64,000 bases of DNA. It comes from Spirochaeta lutea. Lineage in GTDB: Bacteria > Spirochaetota > Spirochaetia > DSM-27196 > Salinispiraceae. Positions 6,827-14,920 of the stretch are shown piece by piece (positions within the stretch are counted from its first letter, which is position 1; each line of letters begins with the position of its first letter). The position numbers were made by a program, and so were the translations under genes. The notes under the pieces were generated by a model, which saw only the letters and a list, made by a program, of their open reading frames with translations, was not told where the DNA came from and did not search any database. Location of the stretch: the NCBI RefSeq assembly GCF_000758165.1, contig NZ_JNUP01000071.1, positions 136,853 through 200,852 on the forward strand. Reading direction: 5' to 3'.

Positions 6827-9403
6827 ATGACAACCCATGCAGAATCAACGGAAAACAGCCAACCTCCGAAGGCAGAACACCTGCCGGTCCTCCAGGTTCT
6901 GGGCCGGGACGGAACCGCCCAGGCCTTTGATCCCCGGCGCATTCAGGCTGCCGTCCAGAAATCCTTCCATGCCGCAGCAGACACCCTGGGCACCATCCCC
7001 GGCCAGCCCGCAGAAGAAGGAACCGGTATCTCCGAACCCGGGAACCGCCCCAACCCGAATAAACCCGACGGCCCCGGGGTCTCCCCGGAACAAATCGCCC
7101 AGGAGGTCACGGGTCTCGCCCTGGCCAAGGGAAGGCCGTCCATCACCATTGAGGAGATCCAGGACCTGGTGGAATCCCGGCTGGTCTACCATCGGCTCTA
7201 CGACCAGGCGAAGGCCTACATGCTGTACCGCTCCCGCCACCAGGAACTCCGGGAGCTCACCAGCGCCGCCCTGGACATAGAACAGACCATGGACGGCTAC
7301 CTGGGGCGATCGGACTGGCGGGTCAAAGAAAACGCCAATGTAAACTACAGCCTGGGGGGCCTGATCCTCCATAACTCCGGAGCCATTACCGCCAACTACT
7401 GGCTCAAGAAAATCTACAGCCCCCGGGTAGCCCAGGCCCATCAGAACGCCGCCCTGCACATCCACGACCTTTCCATGTTCTCGGGTTACTGCGCCGGCTG
7501 GTCTCTGCGCCAGCTCATCACCGAGGGTCTGGGAGGGGTCCAGGATAAGATCAGCTCCGCCCCTGCCCGGCATCTCCACACCCTGGTGCAACAGATGGTC
7601 AACTTCCTAGGGGTCATGCAAAACGAATGGGCAGGCGCCCAGGCCTTCTCCAGCTTCGACACCTACCTGGCACCCTTCATCCGTCTAGAAAACCTGGACT
7701 ACCGGGCGGTAAAACAGGCCGTCCAAAGCTTTGTGTACGGGGTAAATACCCCCAGCCGCTGGGGCAGCCAGGCACCCTTTACCAATATTACCCTGGACTG
7801 GACGGTGCCCTCGGATCTGGCCCCCCAGAAAGCGATTGTCGCCGGAACCGAACAGGACCTGACCTACGGGGAATGCCAGAGGGAAATGGATATGATCAAC
7901 CAGGCCTTTCTGGAGATTATGATCCAGGGAGATGCCGATGGCAGGGGATTCCAATACCCCATTCCCACCTACAACATCACCCGGGATTTCATCTGGGACA
8001 GTCCCAACGACGAGCTTCTCTTTACCATGACCGCAAAATACGGAACCCCCTACTTCCAGAACTTCATCAATTCCGACCTCAATCCCGGGGACGTGCGATC
8101 CATGTGCTGCCGGCTCCAGCTGGATAAGCGGGAACTGCGTAAACGTGGGGGCGGGCTCTTCGGAAGCGATGAGTTCACCGGTTCGATCGGAGTGGTGACC
8201 ATCAACCTTCCCCAAATCGCCTACCTCTCCGCCTCCTGGGAGGAGTTTGAAACCCGCCTGGAGACCCTCATGGACATTGCAAAAGAAAGTCTGGAAACAA
8301 AACGCCGGGTCATCTCCCGGCTTCTGGATCAGGGACTCTTCCCCTACACCAAACGCTACCTCCGCCACTTGGACAACCACTTCTCCACCATCGGCATTGT
8401 GGGGATGAACGAGGCCCTGGAAAACCTGGACAACACCTCCCTCCTGGACCCCCGGGGACGCCGGCGCGCCATGGACATCCTCCAGGGCATGCGAACCCGG
8501 CTTTCCCAGTACCAGGAGGAAACCGGCCACCTGTACAATCTTGAAGCCAGCCCCGCCGAGGGCACCAGCTACCGCCTGGCCCTGCACGACAGCAACAACT
8601 ATCCGGGTATAAAAACCGCCGGCACCCCCCAGGCCCCCTACTACACCAACTCCACCCACCTTCCGGTCAATACCACCCCCGACCCCTTCGAGGCCCTAGA
8701 GCTCCAGGACGACCTGCAAACCCTCTACACCGGCGGAACGGTCTTCCACACCTTTTTAGGAGAGGCCATCCCCACCTGGCAGTCCTGCCGGAGCCTGGTA
8801 CGAACCATCGCCTATAACTTCCGTCTACCCTACTACACCATCTCGCCCACCTACTCGGTCTGCCAGGATCACGGCTACTTCTCCGGGGAGGTAGCCCAAT
8901 GCCCGGTCTGCAGCCAAACCACGGAGATCTACAGCCGTATCGTGGGATACTACCGGTCACTGCGCAACTGGAACCGGGGCAAAACCCAGGAATTCGGCGA
9001 ACGGCTCACCTATGAGGCCCATCCTTCTTCCGGGGTGATTCCAACCGCCCAGGCCACACCAACCCCCGGAGACCACCCCGCCCTTCCCGGCCAATCCGAA
9101 CCAGGCCCGGGGAAAACCGGAGCCCCGCCCTCCGGCCCCAGGCTGCTGCTCTTCACCAGTCCCGGATGCCCGCGCTGCCCGGCAGCCACGGCCCTCCTGG
9201 AGGATGCAGGCCGTCCCTACACCCCCGTAGATGCTGCCAGCCCTGAGGGAAACCGGGAAGCCTCAGACCGGGGAATAACCGCTGTTCCCACCCTCATCGC
9301 CCTGGACCCCAGGAGCAGCCGGGAGATCTGGCGGACCAGCGATCCTGGGGAGATGCGCAGTCGTCTCCGGGAGAGGGAGAAACCCTTCCATGTCGGGACT
9401 TGA
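6827..9403 (+). CDS. nrdD: Anaerobic (class III) ribonucleotide reductase NrdD with C-terminal redoxin domain
   Basis: Glycyl-radical enzyme making deoxyribonucleotides without oxygen. It has an N-terminal ATP-cone (LQVLGRDGTAQAFDPRRIQ) broken by a Pro/Gly-rich insert, then the barrel with SMCCRLQLD and GSIGVVTINLP. A zinc site follows (SVCQDHG, QCPVCSQ), and the glycyl radical is at G707 in SRIVGYYR. Unusually, after a Pro-rich linker, residues about 765-850 form a glutaredoxin/thioredoxin-like domain (LLLFTSPGCPRCPAA, C781 and C784; cis-Pro in VPTLIAL). This suggests the reductant is built in rather than formate. RBS AAAGGAG precedes ATG 6827. No terminator separates it from nrdB, 135 bases upstream, so the riboswitch may control it too. 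Confidence 0.95.
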   Translation: MTTHAESTENSQPPKAEHLPVLQVLGRDGTAQAFDPRRIQAAVQKSFHAAADTLGTIPGQPAEEGTGISEPGNRPNPNKPDGPGVSPEQIAQEVTGLALAKGRPSITIEEIQDLVESRLVYHRLYDQAKAYMLYRSRHQELRELTSAALDIEQTMDGYLGRSDWRVKENANVNYSLGGLILHNSGAITANYWLKKIYSPRVAQAHQNAALHIHDLSMFSGYCAGWSLRQLITEGLGGVQDKISSAPARHLHTLVQQMVNFLGVMQNEWAGAQAFSSFDTYLAPFIRLENLDYRAVKQAVQSFVYGVNTPSRWGSQAPFTNITLDWTVPSDLAPQKAIVAGTEQDLTYGECQREMDMINQAFLEIMIQGDADGRGFQYPIPTYNITRDFIWDSPNDELLFTMTAKYGTPYFQNFINSDLNPGDVRSMCCRLQLDKRELRKRGGGLFGSDEFTGSIGVVTINLPQIAYLSASWEEFETRLETLMDIAKESLETKRRVISRLLDQGLFPYTKRYLRHLDNHFSTIGIVGMNEALENLDNTSLLDPRGRRRAMDILQGMRTRLSQYQEETGHLYNLEASPAEGTSYRLALHDSNNYPGIKTAGTPQAPYYTNSTHLPVNTTPDPFEALELQDDLQTLYTGGTVFHTFLGEAIPTWQSCRSLVRTIAYNFRLPYYTISPTYSVCQDHGYFSGEVAQCPVCSQTTEIYSRIVGYYRSLRNWNRGKTQEFGERLTYEAHPSSGVIPTAQATPTPGDHPALPGQSEPGPGKTGAPPSGPRLLLFTSPGCPRCPAATALLEDAGRPYTPVDAASPEGNREASDRGITAVPTLIALDPRSSREIWRTSDPGEMRSRLREREKPFHVGT

Positions 9404-10079
9404 TTTCCTGGGGCTCCTACCCCTCAGCCTCTCAGACTTCCCCGGCAGAACCGCGGCTACCATCTTTACCGCTGGCTGTCCCCTGGCCTGCCCCTACTGC
9501 CATAACCCGGAATTAACCAAGGCCCTGCACCCCGGAAGCTTCTTGCCCCGGGGCAGGGTCATGGACTTCCTGGCATCCCGGGCGGGATTACTGGAGGGAG
9601 TGGCTATAACCGGGGGTGAGCCGAGTCTGCATGCCGGGCTTGCAGGACTATGTTCCGATATTGCCGCCCTGGGATACCCCATAAAGCTGGACACCGCCGG
9701 AATCCTCCCCCAGTCCCTCCGGCGTCTGCTGAACCACCCCGGGCTGGCCTACGTCGCTCTGGATTTGAAAACCGCGCCGGCTCTCTACAGCCGGGTGGGC
9801 GGTACCCCTGCCTCGGGTGCCCGGGTGCTGGAGAGCCTGAAGCTCTTGCGGGCCTGGAAACAGGCGAATCCCCGGGTGGTCTACGAAATCCGCACCGTCT
9901 GTGCCCCGGGTGTGGTGGACGAGGGGGTCTTAACAGCCCTCCGGGATCTGCTCCTCCCCGAGGAACCCTGGACCCTTACCCGGTTTAAGCCCGGGGGCTG
10001 CCTGGATCCCGGCATCGAGACCCTGCCCCGGGTGGAGGAGGAGCTTATCAGGCGCTTCGAGGCGGAACGGGAATCCTGA
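9390..10079 (+). CDS. nrdG: Anaerobic ribonucleotide reductase activating enzyme (radical SAM)
   Basis: Generates the glycyl radical on NrdD from S-adenosylmethionine and a [4Fe-4S] cluster. The cluster motif is CPLACPYC near residue 30, followed by ITGGEPSL, the SAM-binding GGE motif. At 229 residues it is of the longer NrdG type found with NrdD2-like enzymes. The start overlaps the end of nrdD by 14 bases, and GAGAGGGAGAAACCC upstream offers a ribosome site. The gene is the last of the nrd cluster; no clear terminator was seen before the next promoter at 10150. Confidence 0.93.
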   Translation: MSGLDFLGLLPLSLSDFPGRTAATIFTAGCPLACPYCHNPELTKALHPGSFLPRGRVMDFLASRAGLLEGVAITGGEPSLHAGLAGLCSDIAALGYPIKLDTAGILPQSLRRLLNHPGLAYVALDLKTAPALYSRVGGTPASGARVLESLKLLRAWKQANPRVVYEIRTVCAPGVVDEGVLTALRDLLLPEEPWTLTRFKPGGCLDPGIETLPRVEEELIRRFEAERES

Positions 10080-10149
10080 GTACGGACTAAACTCCGGGTA
10101 GTCCCTGCCCCCGGACCGATGGAAGCAGGCCGGCAGCTACCACCCACCC

Positions 10150-10194
10150 TTGACATCCGACGTTACGTCGAATAAGATACCGACATGACGTCGG
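10150..10194 (+). promoter_or_regulatory. Promoter with two inverted-repeat operators for the TetR gene
   Basis: TTGACA (10150-10155) is followed after 17 bp by TAAGAT (10173-10178). A perfect dyad CGACGTTACGTCG lies at 10158-10170 between the hexamers. A second dyad with arms CCGAC/GTCGG spans 10180-10194, including the start codon. The predicted transcription start falls at or next to ATG 10185, so the mRNA would be leaderless. Both dyads share CGAC-GTCG half-sites, as expected for autorepression by the TetR protein. Confidence 0.75.
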
Positions 10195-10793
10195 AAAAAG
10201 ACATACAATCAACCCGGGCTCAAACCTCGCCGGTTACCCAAATCGCAGCCGCGGCGGAGCAGCTTTTCGCCGAACAGGGCTACCGCAAAACAACCATGGC
10301 TGCCATAGCCTCCCGGCTAGGCATTGGAAGGACCACTGTATACGATTATTTCCGGTCCAAAGAGGATATTCTGATCTACCTCATCGAACAGAAGATACCC
10401 CATCAGCCCCGGCCACAGTTGCAGGGCTCCCTGGAAGAACGGCTGCAAACCCTGGCAGCCGATAGCCTTTCAAGACTCCAGGACAATATCCACCTGTATC
10501 GGGTTCTCTTTACCGAACATCCGGTCTTGGGAACCAAGCCGGGAGATCACCTGGTACATTGGCAGCAGATCATCCTCAGCCAGGTACGCATGACCATCCA
10601 AGATGCGATCCGGGAGCATTCCTTCACTCCCCGATGTTCCCTCGACCAGATAGTGTTTGCCTACACGGCCCTGGTAAGCCAGAAAATGAACGGACTCATT
10701 TTGAGTGATTCTTCTCGGTACAGCCAACCCATTGAACAAGAGGCCCGAATGATAGTCGATTTGTTAATTCGGGGAACAGGAGTGATTGTATGA
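10185..10793 (+). CDS. TetR/AcrR-family transcriptional regulator
   Basis: A 202-residue DNA-binding repressor. The N-terminal helix-turn-helix is clear (AAAEQLFAEQGYRKTTMAAIASRLGIGRTTVYDYFRSKEDIL, about residues 22-64), and the C-terminal ligand domain is not assignable. No Shine-Dalgarno precedes ATG 10185, and the promoter's expected start coincides with it. The gene overlaps the next one by four bases (ATGA), forming a two-gene unit with an alpha/beta hydrolase. Its inducer may therefore be a substrate or product of that enzyme. Confidence 0.9.
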   Translation: MTSEKDIQSTRAQTSPVTQIAAAAEQLFAEQGYRKTTMAAIASRLGIGRTTVYDYFRSKEDILIYLIEQKIPHQPRPQLQGSLEERLQTLAADSLSRLQDNIHLYRVLFTEHPVLGTKPGDHLVHWQQIILSQVRMTIQDAIREHSFTPRCSLDQIVFAYTALVSQKMNGLILSDSSRYSQPIEQEARMIVDLLIRGTGVIV

Positions 10794-11599
10794 GTATTAT
10801 CCGTGTTAACGGTCTCGGATTTGATGTCCACGTTTCCGGCGAAAAAGACAATCCCGGTCTTGTCTGTATCCACGGAGCCGGAGCCAATCTTGATCAGTTC
10901 GAAGAACAACATGCCTATTTCTCGGATGCCTTTTATGTGGTCTCCCTGTCTCTTCGGGGTCACGGCAACTCGGAACACCCCCCGGGCCCCATCCAAGAAA
11001 CCTACGCGATCCGGGTGTTGGCCCAGGATGTCATTCAAATCCTCGAAACCCTGAATATACGGAAAACCCATCTGCTGGGGAACTCAGCGGGAGGGGTGGT
11101 AGGGTACGAGATAGTCAACCAGAGACCGGATCTGGTGCGGAGCCTGATAACCTTTGGAACCACCGGAAAGATGGCAGTCCCCGGGTTCCTCAGGCAGGTA
11201 ACCCTCAGGGTTGATACCCGGAATGTAACCCATGAGCCGGAAACCCGACTCAAAAAACTGGCAGCCTACACCTCCAAGAATCCCGAGGTTGTATCGCAGG
11301 TATACAGGATGTTTATGGCCGCACGGGCCGGCATCCCAGGTCTCCGCTATGCCCTGGGGTCGTACAACTACCTGCCCCTCATCCGGTCCATGGAGGTGCC
11401 CTATTACATCCTAAAGGGTACCCAGGATCGTGATATAAACCTATTCCTGGGCTCGACCCTGGGGGCCCTGAAGGACCAGGCAACCCGTACAAACCTGGAC
11501 TCCAGGATCATTACCATTCCCCAAGCTGGCCATATGACCAATCTGGATAACCCCCGGGAATTCAACAAACGCCTCCTGGAGTTGGTAAAACCCAACTAG
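10790..11599 (+). CDS. Alpha/beta hydrolase
   Basis: A 269-residue cytoplasmic hydrolase or esterase with no signal peptide. The oxyanion motif is HGAGANL near residue 25. The nucleophile elbow is GNSAGG (serine near residue 98). Asp lies in GTQDRDIN and the catalytic His in AGHMTNLDNP. The substrate cannot be deduced. It is translationally coupled to the upstream TetR gene through an ATGA overlap and probably shares its leaderless transcript. Confidence 0.9.
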   Translation: MSIIRVNGLGFDVHVSGEKDNPGLVCIHGAGANLDQFEEQHAYFSDAFYVVSLSLRGHGNSEHPPGPIQETYAIRVLAQDVIQILETLNIRKTHLLGNSAGGVVGYEIVNQRPDLVRSLITFGTTGKMAVPGFLRQVTLRVDTRNVTHEPETRLKKLAAYTSKNPEVVSQVYRMFMAARAGIPGLRYALGSYNYLPLIRSMEVPYYILKGTQDRDINLFLGSTLGALKDQATRTNLDSRIITIPQAGHMTNLDNPREFNKRLLELVKPN

Positions 11600-11618
11600 A
11601 GTACCCTACACTTACACC

Positions 11619-12659
11619 ATGAACACGGCAGAAATACCGAATAGGAAGAGACCGAGCCTCCGGGTCCCGGCGGTGATCTTGATGGTGCTGGTGCTCCCCG
11701 TCTGGGGTTTTTCCTTTGAGACAGGTGATGAGGTGGAGATCGAGTACTACGGATCCTGGTTTGCCGGGGAGATTATTCAGTCCAAGGAAGAGCGCTACCT
11801 GGTCCGCTACCACGGATGGGATTCCTCCTACGACGAATGGGTGTCCCGGAATCGGCTCCGCTACCCGAAGGCGGCCGAACCCGAACCGGAACCCGTACAG
11901 CCCCCTCGGGCGAGCATCCCGGAGCCGCCGGCAATCCGCCCCAGGGACCATTACCCGGTTTCCGCGGGCGACCGGGTGGAGCTGCGGCGAAATTTCTACT
12001 GGTACGAGGTCGAGGTTGTGAAGATAGAGGGTGACAGAATCCTCATCCACTACCCCATGTACGATGATCAGAGTAACGAATGGGTTTCAGCCTCAGATAT
12101 TAGGACCCTGGCTCAGGGGAGGGATTGGGAGGATCTGATGCACCGGTTTTGGTACGATCTGTCCCCGGAAGCTATTTCGTCCTACCTGGGACTGGATGCT
12201 GCTCGGGCAGAGACCCCGGCTCGGGCCGGGGAGCAGGTGTTTCCCTCACCTCTAGTCATCTACAAGCGGGAACAACCCTACGCAGAGATCTCACCCCAGG
12301 GATCTATACGAATCGGATCGGAGCTTGTTGGTTCAATCCGGAGGGATTTCCCGGGATTCCGGGTCTACCGCGGCACCGAATCTCCAGGAAGGGTGGATTC
12401 AGCCGGGTCGATATTCCAGGGGGAAAGGCTCCTGGGCAGTGTGTCCGAGACCGGGACCATCGCCGATTCCCAGGGCAGGGAAATCGGCAGCATCTCCCCG
12501 GACACCGGCGTCATCTACTTTGACGGGTGGTCCGAATGGGGGTGGGTATCCACCGAGGACCATGGTGTACAGGCCTGGGGGATTCAGGCCATCGGCGGGT
12601 TTTTATTCTTCTTCACCGAATTACCCCACGCCATGACCCAGTTCAGTCAGTACGAGTAA
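11619..12659 (+). CDS. Exported protein with two Tudor-knot (chromo-like) domains
   Basis: Function unknown. A signal peptide (hydrophobic VPAVILMVLVLPVWGFS) precedes two copies of a Tudor-knot/chromo-barrel-like fold. The first is GDEVEIEYYGSWFAGEI to DSSYDEWVSRNRLRY (about residues 34-83). The second is GDRVELRRNFYWYEVEV to DDQSNEWVSASDIR (about 113-162). A Pro-rich linker separates them. The last third is built of short Gly-Ser-Ile repeats (GSIRIGSELVGSI, GSIFQGERLLGSV, GREIGSI), suggesting a beta-flower-like repeat domain. No Shine-Dalgarno is seen at ATG 11619. The gene lies just after the hydrolase gene and converges on the Crp/Fnr gene. Confidence 0.75.
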   Translation: MNTAEIPNRKRPSLRVPAVILMVLVLPVWGFSFETGDEVEIEYYGSWFAGEIIQSKEERYLVRYHGWDSSYDEWVSRNRLRYPKAAEPEPEPVQPPRASIPEPPAIRPRDHYPVSAGDRVELRRNFYWYEVEVVKIEGDRILIHYPMYDDQSNEWVSASDIRTLAQGRDWEDLMHRFWYDLSPEAISSYLGLDAARAETPARAGEQVFPSPLVIYKREQPYAEISPQGSIRIGSELVGSIRRDFPGFRVYRGTESPGRVDSAGSIFQGERLLGSVSETGTIADSQGREIGSISPDTGVIYFDGWSEWGWVSTEDHGVQAWGIQAIGGFLFFFTELPHAMTQFSQYE

Positions 12660-12667
12660 TCCGCCGG

Positions 12668-13417
12668 TTATCCCACTCCCCGGGCGATTCCCCGGAGGGC
12701 CGGCAGATTGAGAATTTCCAGGGTCCGGTGACGGCAGGTCAGCAGGCCCTGGTGCTCCATCTCCGAGAGCACCCGGCTCAGGGACTGCCGGGCTACTCCG
12801 AAGGTGTCCGCCAGGGCTTGGCGGGTGACCGGAATGGTCACCGTGATGGAGCCCGAGCGGGGGGTTCGGGTTGGAGAGGCTGTTTCAGAGACTGGGGCAT
12901 TGGAATCACCCTGATCGGAGAGAAGATCGAGAATGTACAGGGAGAGCTGTTGGCGGATGGAGCCGAACTGGCTCATACGCAGGCGCTGGGCTAAAAATTG
13001 CAGGCGGTCGCCCATGTCGCGAAGCAGGCCGTGGAGCAGGGGGGGATATTCCTGGAGCAGCTGGAAGACCTGGGCCCGGGTAATCCGCATGATCCGCACA
13101 TCCGTTTGGGCCACCAGGTCCACGGGAAAGCGGCTGCGGCTGGAAAAGAACACCGCTGAAGCGAGTACCTGGGGGGCGGCCAGGGTTTCTACGATGAAGC
13201 TATGCCCCTCGATATCGTTGAGTTCCGCCCGGAGGGTGCCCGAGAGGATGACCGCCAACTCCTCGTAGGGATCGCTGCGCAGGGCAACTCGTTTCTGTTT
13301 TTCATACCGGGATATGGGAAAAAAGTTCTTCGTAACCAGGCTTGTTAGTTCCTGGATCGACAGCTCGTTGAAGGCAGGCACAAGACCGAGTATTCGGATC
13401 AGCTCCTGGGGACTCAT
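12668..13417 (-). CDS. Crp/Fnr-family transcriptional regulator
   Basis: A 249-residue regulator with an N-terminal cyclic-nucleotide-binding-like beta-roll (about residues 15-125) and a C-terminal winged helix (TRQALADTFGVARQSLSRVLSEM). The sensing domain lacks the N-terminal cysteine cluster of FNR, so it does not look like a [4Fe-4S] oxygen sensor. The dimerisation helix and wing are interrupted by a Ser/Thr/Pro-rich insert (SNAPVSETASPTRTPRSG). It is divergent from the nitrate/molybdenum cofactor operon, with a dyad at 13540-13555 between them, so it probably controls that operon. Given hcp in the window, an HcpR- or DNR-like nitrosative role is possible but unproven. Confidence 0.88.
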   Translation of the reverse strand: MSPQELIRILGLVPAFNELSIQELTSLVTKNFFPISRYEKQKRVALRSDPYEELAVILSGTLRAELNDIEGHSFIVETLAAPQVLASAVFFSSRSRFPVDLVAQTDVRIMRITRAQVFQLLQEYPPLLHGLLRDMGDRLQFLAQRLRMSQFGSIRQQLSLYILDLLSDQGDSNAPVSETASPTRTPRSGSITVTIPVTRQALADTFGVARQSLSRVLSEMEHQGLLTCRHRTLEILNLPALRGIARGVG

Positions 13418-13467
13418 GGGTGCTCCTGGTTTCGATATTCAGCCACGAGGACGCTCGGTGACGTTCC

Positions 13468-13519
13468 GCCCCCAGGGGTAGCGCCGCCCATGGGCAATGG
13501 TACAACCTTTTGCGCACGA
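13468..13519 (+). mobile_element. Right half of the 105-bp MITE-like element (truncated copy)
   Basis: CCCAGGGGTAGCGCCGC, then TACAACCTTTTGCGCAC, matches the right half of the complete copy at 31170-31275. The left half is absent. It lies between the Crp/Fnr gene and its candidate target promoter. Confidence 0.7.
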
Positions 13520-13539
13520 GGCATCTTTTTCCTGGAAAG

Positions 13540-13582
13540 TGTAACATAGGTGACAGATACGGTAAAGATTAGCCCCTATGCT
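13540..13582 (+). promoter_or_regulatory. Crp/Fnr-type operator and class II promoter for the nitrate operon
   Basis: TGTAACATAGGTGACA (13540-13555) has arms TGTAA and TGACA around six bases, the Crp/HcpR-like geometry. A TATGCT hexamer at 13577-13582 would place the start near 13589 and the operator centre at about -41.5, the classic class II activator position. No -35 hexamer is needed in that arrangement. The regulator is presumably the divergent Crp/Fnr protein. Confidence 0.55.
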
Positions 13583-13643
13583 GGTACCATATCGGGGTTC
13601 AGCCCAGAGGTTGTTTCCCTGTTACACAGTAAGGAGGTATCCA

Positions 13644-14918
13644 GTGTCGGAGGTTCAGGTTAAGGGCAACCCGAATTCGGGATTGTTAGGGGCAACCCTG
13701 GGATTTTTTGTGGGATTTGCAGCAGTGAGTCTCTTCGGGCCCACCGTGGTGTTTCTTCAGGAAGTAGTGGGGCTTAGTGCGGCCCTGGCAGGGTTGCTCA
13801 TCAGTATTCCGAATCTTTCGGGAAGTTTGTTGCGGATTCCCTTCGCGGCTATGGTGGAGAAGGACGGGGGGCGCAGACCCTTTTTAGTGCTGCTCATCCT
13901 TTCCCTCCTAGGGGTGGTGGGTATCTGGCTGGTGATGATTCAACCGGCAGCGACCATCGCAGACCTCTTTCCCCTGCTCCTCGGCCTGGGGGTATTGGGC
14001 GGCTGCGGAATCGCCACCTTCTCCGTGGGAATCGGTCAGACCAGCTACTGGTTTCCCCAGAACCGCCAGGGAACCGCCCTGGGCATCTATGCCGGTATCG
14101 GCAACCTGGCGCCGGGAATCTTCGCCCTGGTACTCACGGGTCTTACCATTCCCCGGCTTGGACTGCCGGGAAGCTACCTCATCTGGTCAATCTTTTTAGC
14201 CCTGGGCATTCTTGCATACCTGGTTACGGGTAGAAACGCCTGGTTCTTTCAGTACCGCCGGGCCGGGTTGCCCGACGAGCAGGCCCGGGTACGGGCGGAA
14301 CAGGACGGTCAGCAGCTCTTTCCAAACGGCAAGGCCCTGGAGAGTCTCAAGGCATCTGCCAAGATTCCCCAGACCTGGATGCTGGTACTGGTGTACTTCA
14401 CCACCTTCGGGGGATTTTTAGCCTTGACGGCCTGGCTTCCTAAGTTCGGCATAGGCTACATGGGATTCGATTTGGGGGTGGCCGGCATGCTCACCGCGGC
14501 CTATTCCATCGGGGCGAGCCTGCTCCGGGTTGCCGGGGGTAAACTGAGCGATATCTTCGGGGGCCGACAGACTGCCCTGCTGTCCCTGGGCGCGGGACTT
14601 GTGGGTAGTCTGATGGTAGCCCTCATGCCCCGGGGTGCCGGGACCATTGCCGGTCTGTTGGTCATGGCCCTGGGAATGGGAGTGGGGAACGCTGCGGTGT
14701 TTAAGCTCGTGCCCCAGTTTGTACCCCGGGCTGTGGGTGGTGCCGCAGGCTGGATTGGGGGGCTGGGTGCCTTCGGCGGCTTTGTCATCCCCCTGGGTTT
14801 GGCCGCGGTTCTGGAGAGTTCCGGGTACGCCCAGGGATTCTGGATCTTTGCCGGGCTCTTTGTATTGGCCCTGATGATGATCATAGCCCTGGACGGGCAG
14901 AAGACGAAGGAGGAGTAG
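13644..14918 (+). CDS. narK: Nitrate/nitrite transporter, NarK family (MFS)
   Basis: Imports nitrate or exchanges nitrate for nitrite across the inner membrane. The 424-residue protein has about 12 hydrophobic helices and the nitrate-porter signature late in the sequence (GVGNAAVFKLVPQFVPRAVG, then GWIGGLGAFGGFVIP). GTG 13644 is chosen because AAGGAGGT lies five bases upstream; the longer ATG 13578 frame has no ribosome site and adds a non-conserved tail. It is the first gene of the ten-gene operon, two bases before the reductase gene. Confidence 0.92.
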   Translation: MSEVQVKGNPNSGLLGATLGFFVGFAAVSLFGPTVVFLQEVVGLSAALAGLLISIPNLSGSLLRIPFAAMVEKDGGRRPFLVLLILSLLGVVGIWLVMIQPAATIADLFPLLLGLGVLGGCGIATFSVGIGQTSYWFPQNRQGTALGIYAGIGNLAPGIFALVLTGLTIPRLGLPGSYLIWSIFLALGILAYLVTGRNAWFFQYRRAGLPDEQARVRAEQDGQQLFPNGKALESLKASAKIPQTWMLVLVYFTTFGGFLALTAWLPKFGIGYMGFDLGVAGMLTAAYSIGASLLRVAGGKLSDIFGGRQTALLSLGAGLVGSLMVALMPRGAGTIAGLLVMALGMGVGNAAVFKLVPQFVPRAVGGAAGWIGGLGAFGGFVIPLGLAAVLESSGYAQGFWIFAGLFVLALMMIIALDGQKTKEE

Positions 14919-14920
14919 GA

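Noticed and set aside
13556-13643. Possible molybdenum cofactor riboswitch before narK
   Set aside because: I could not match the conserved Moco-riboswitch core; the leader is short and shows only a ribosome site.
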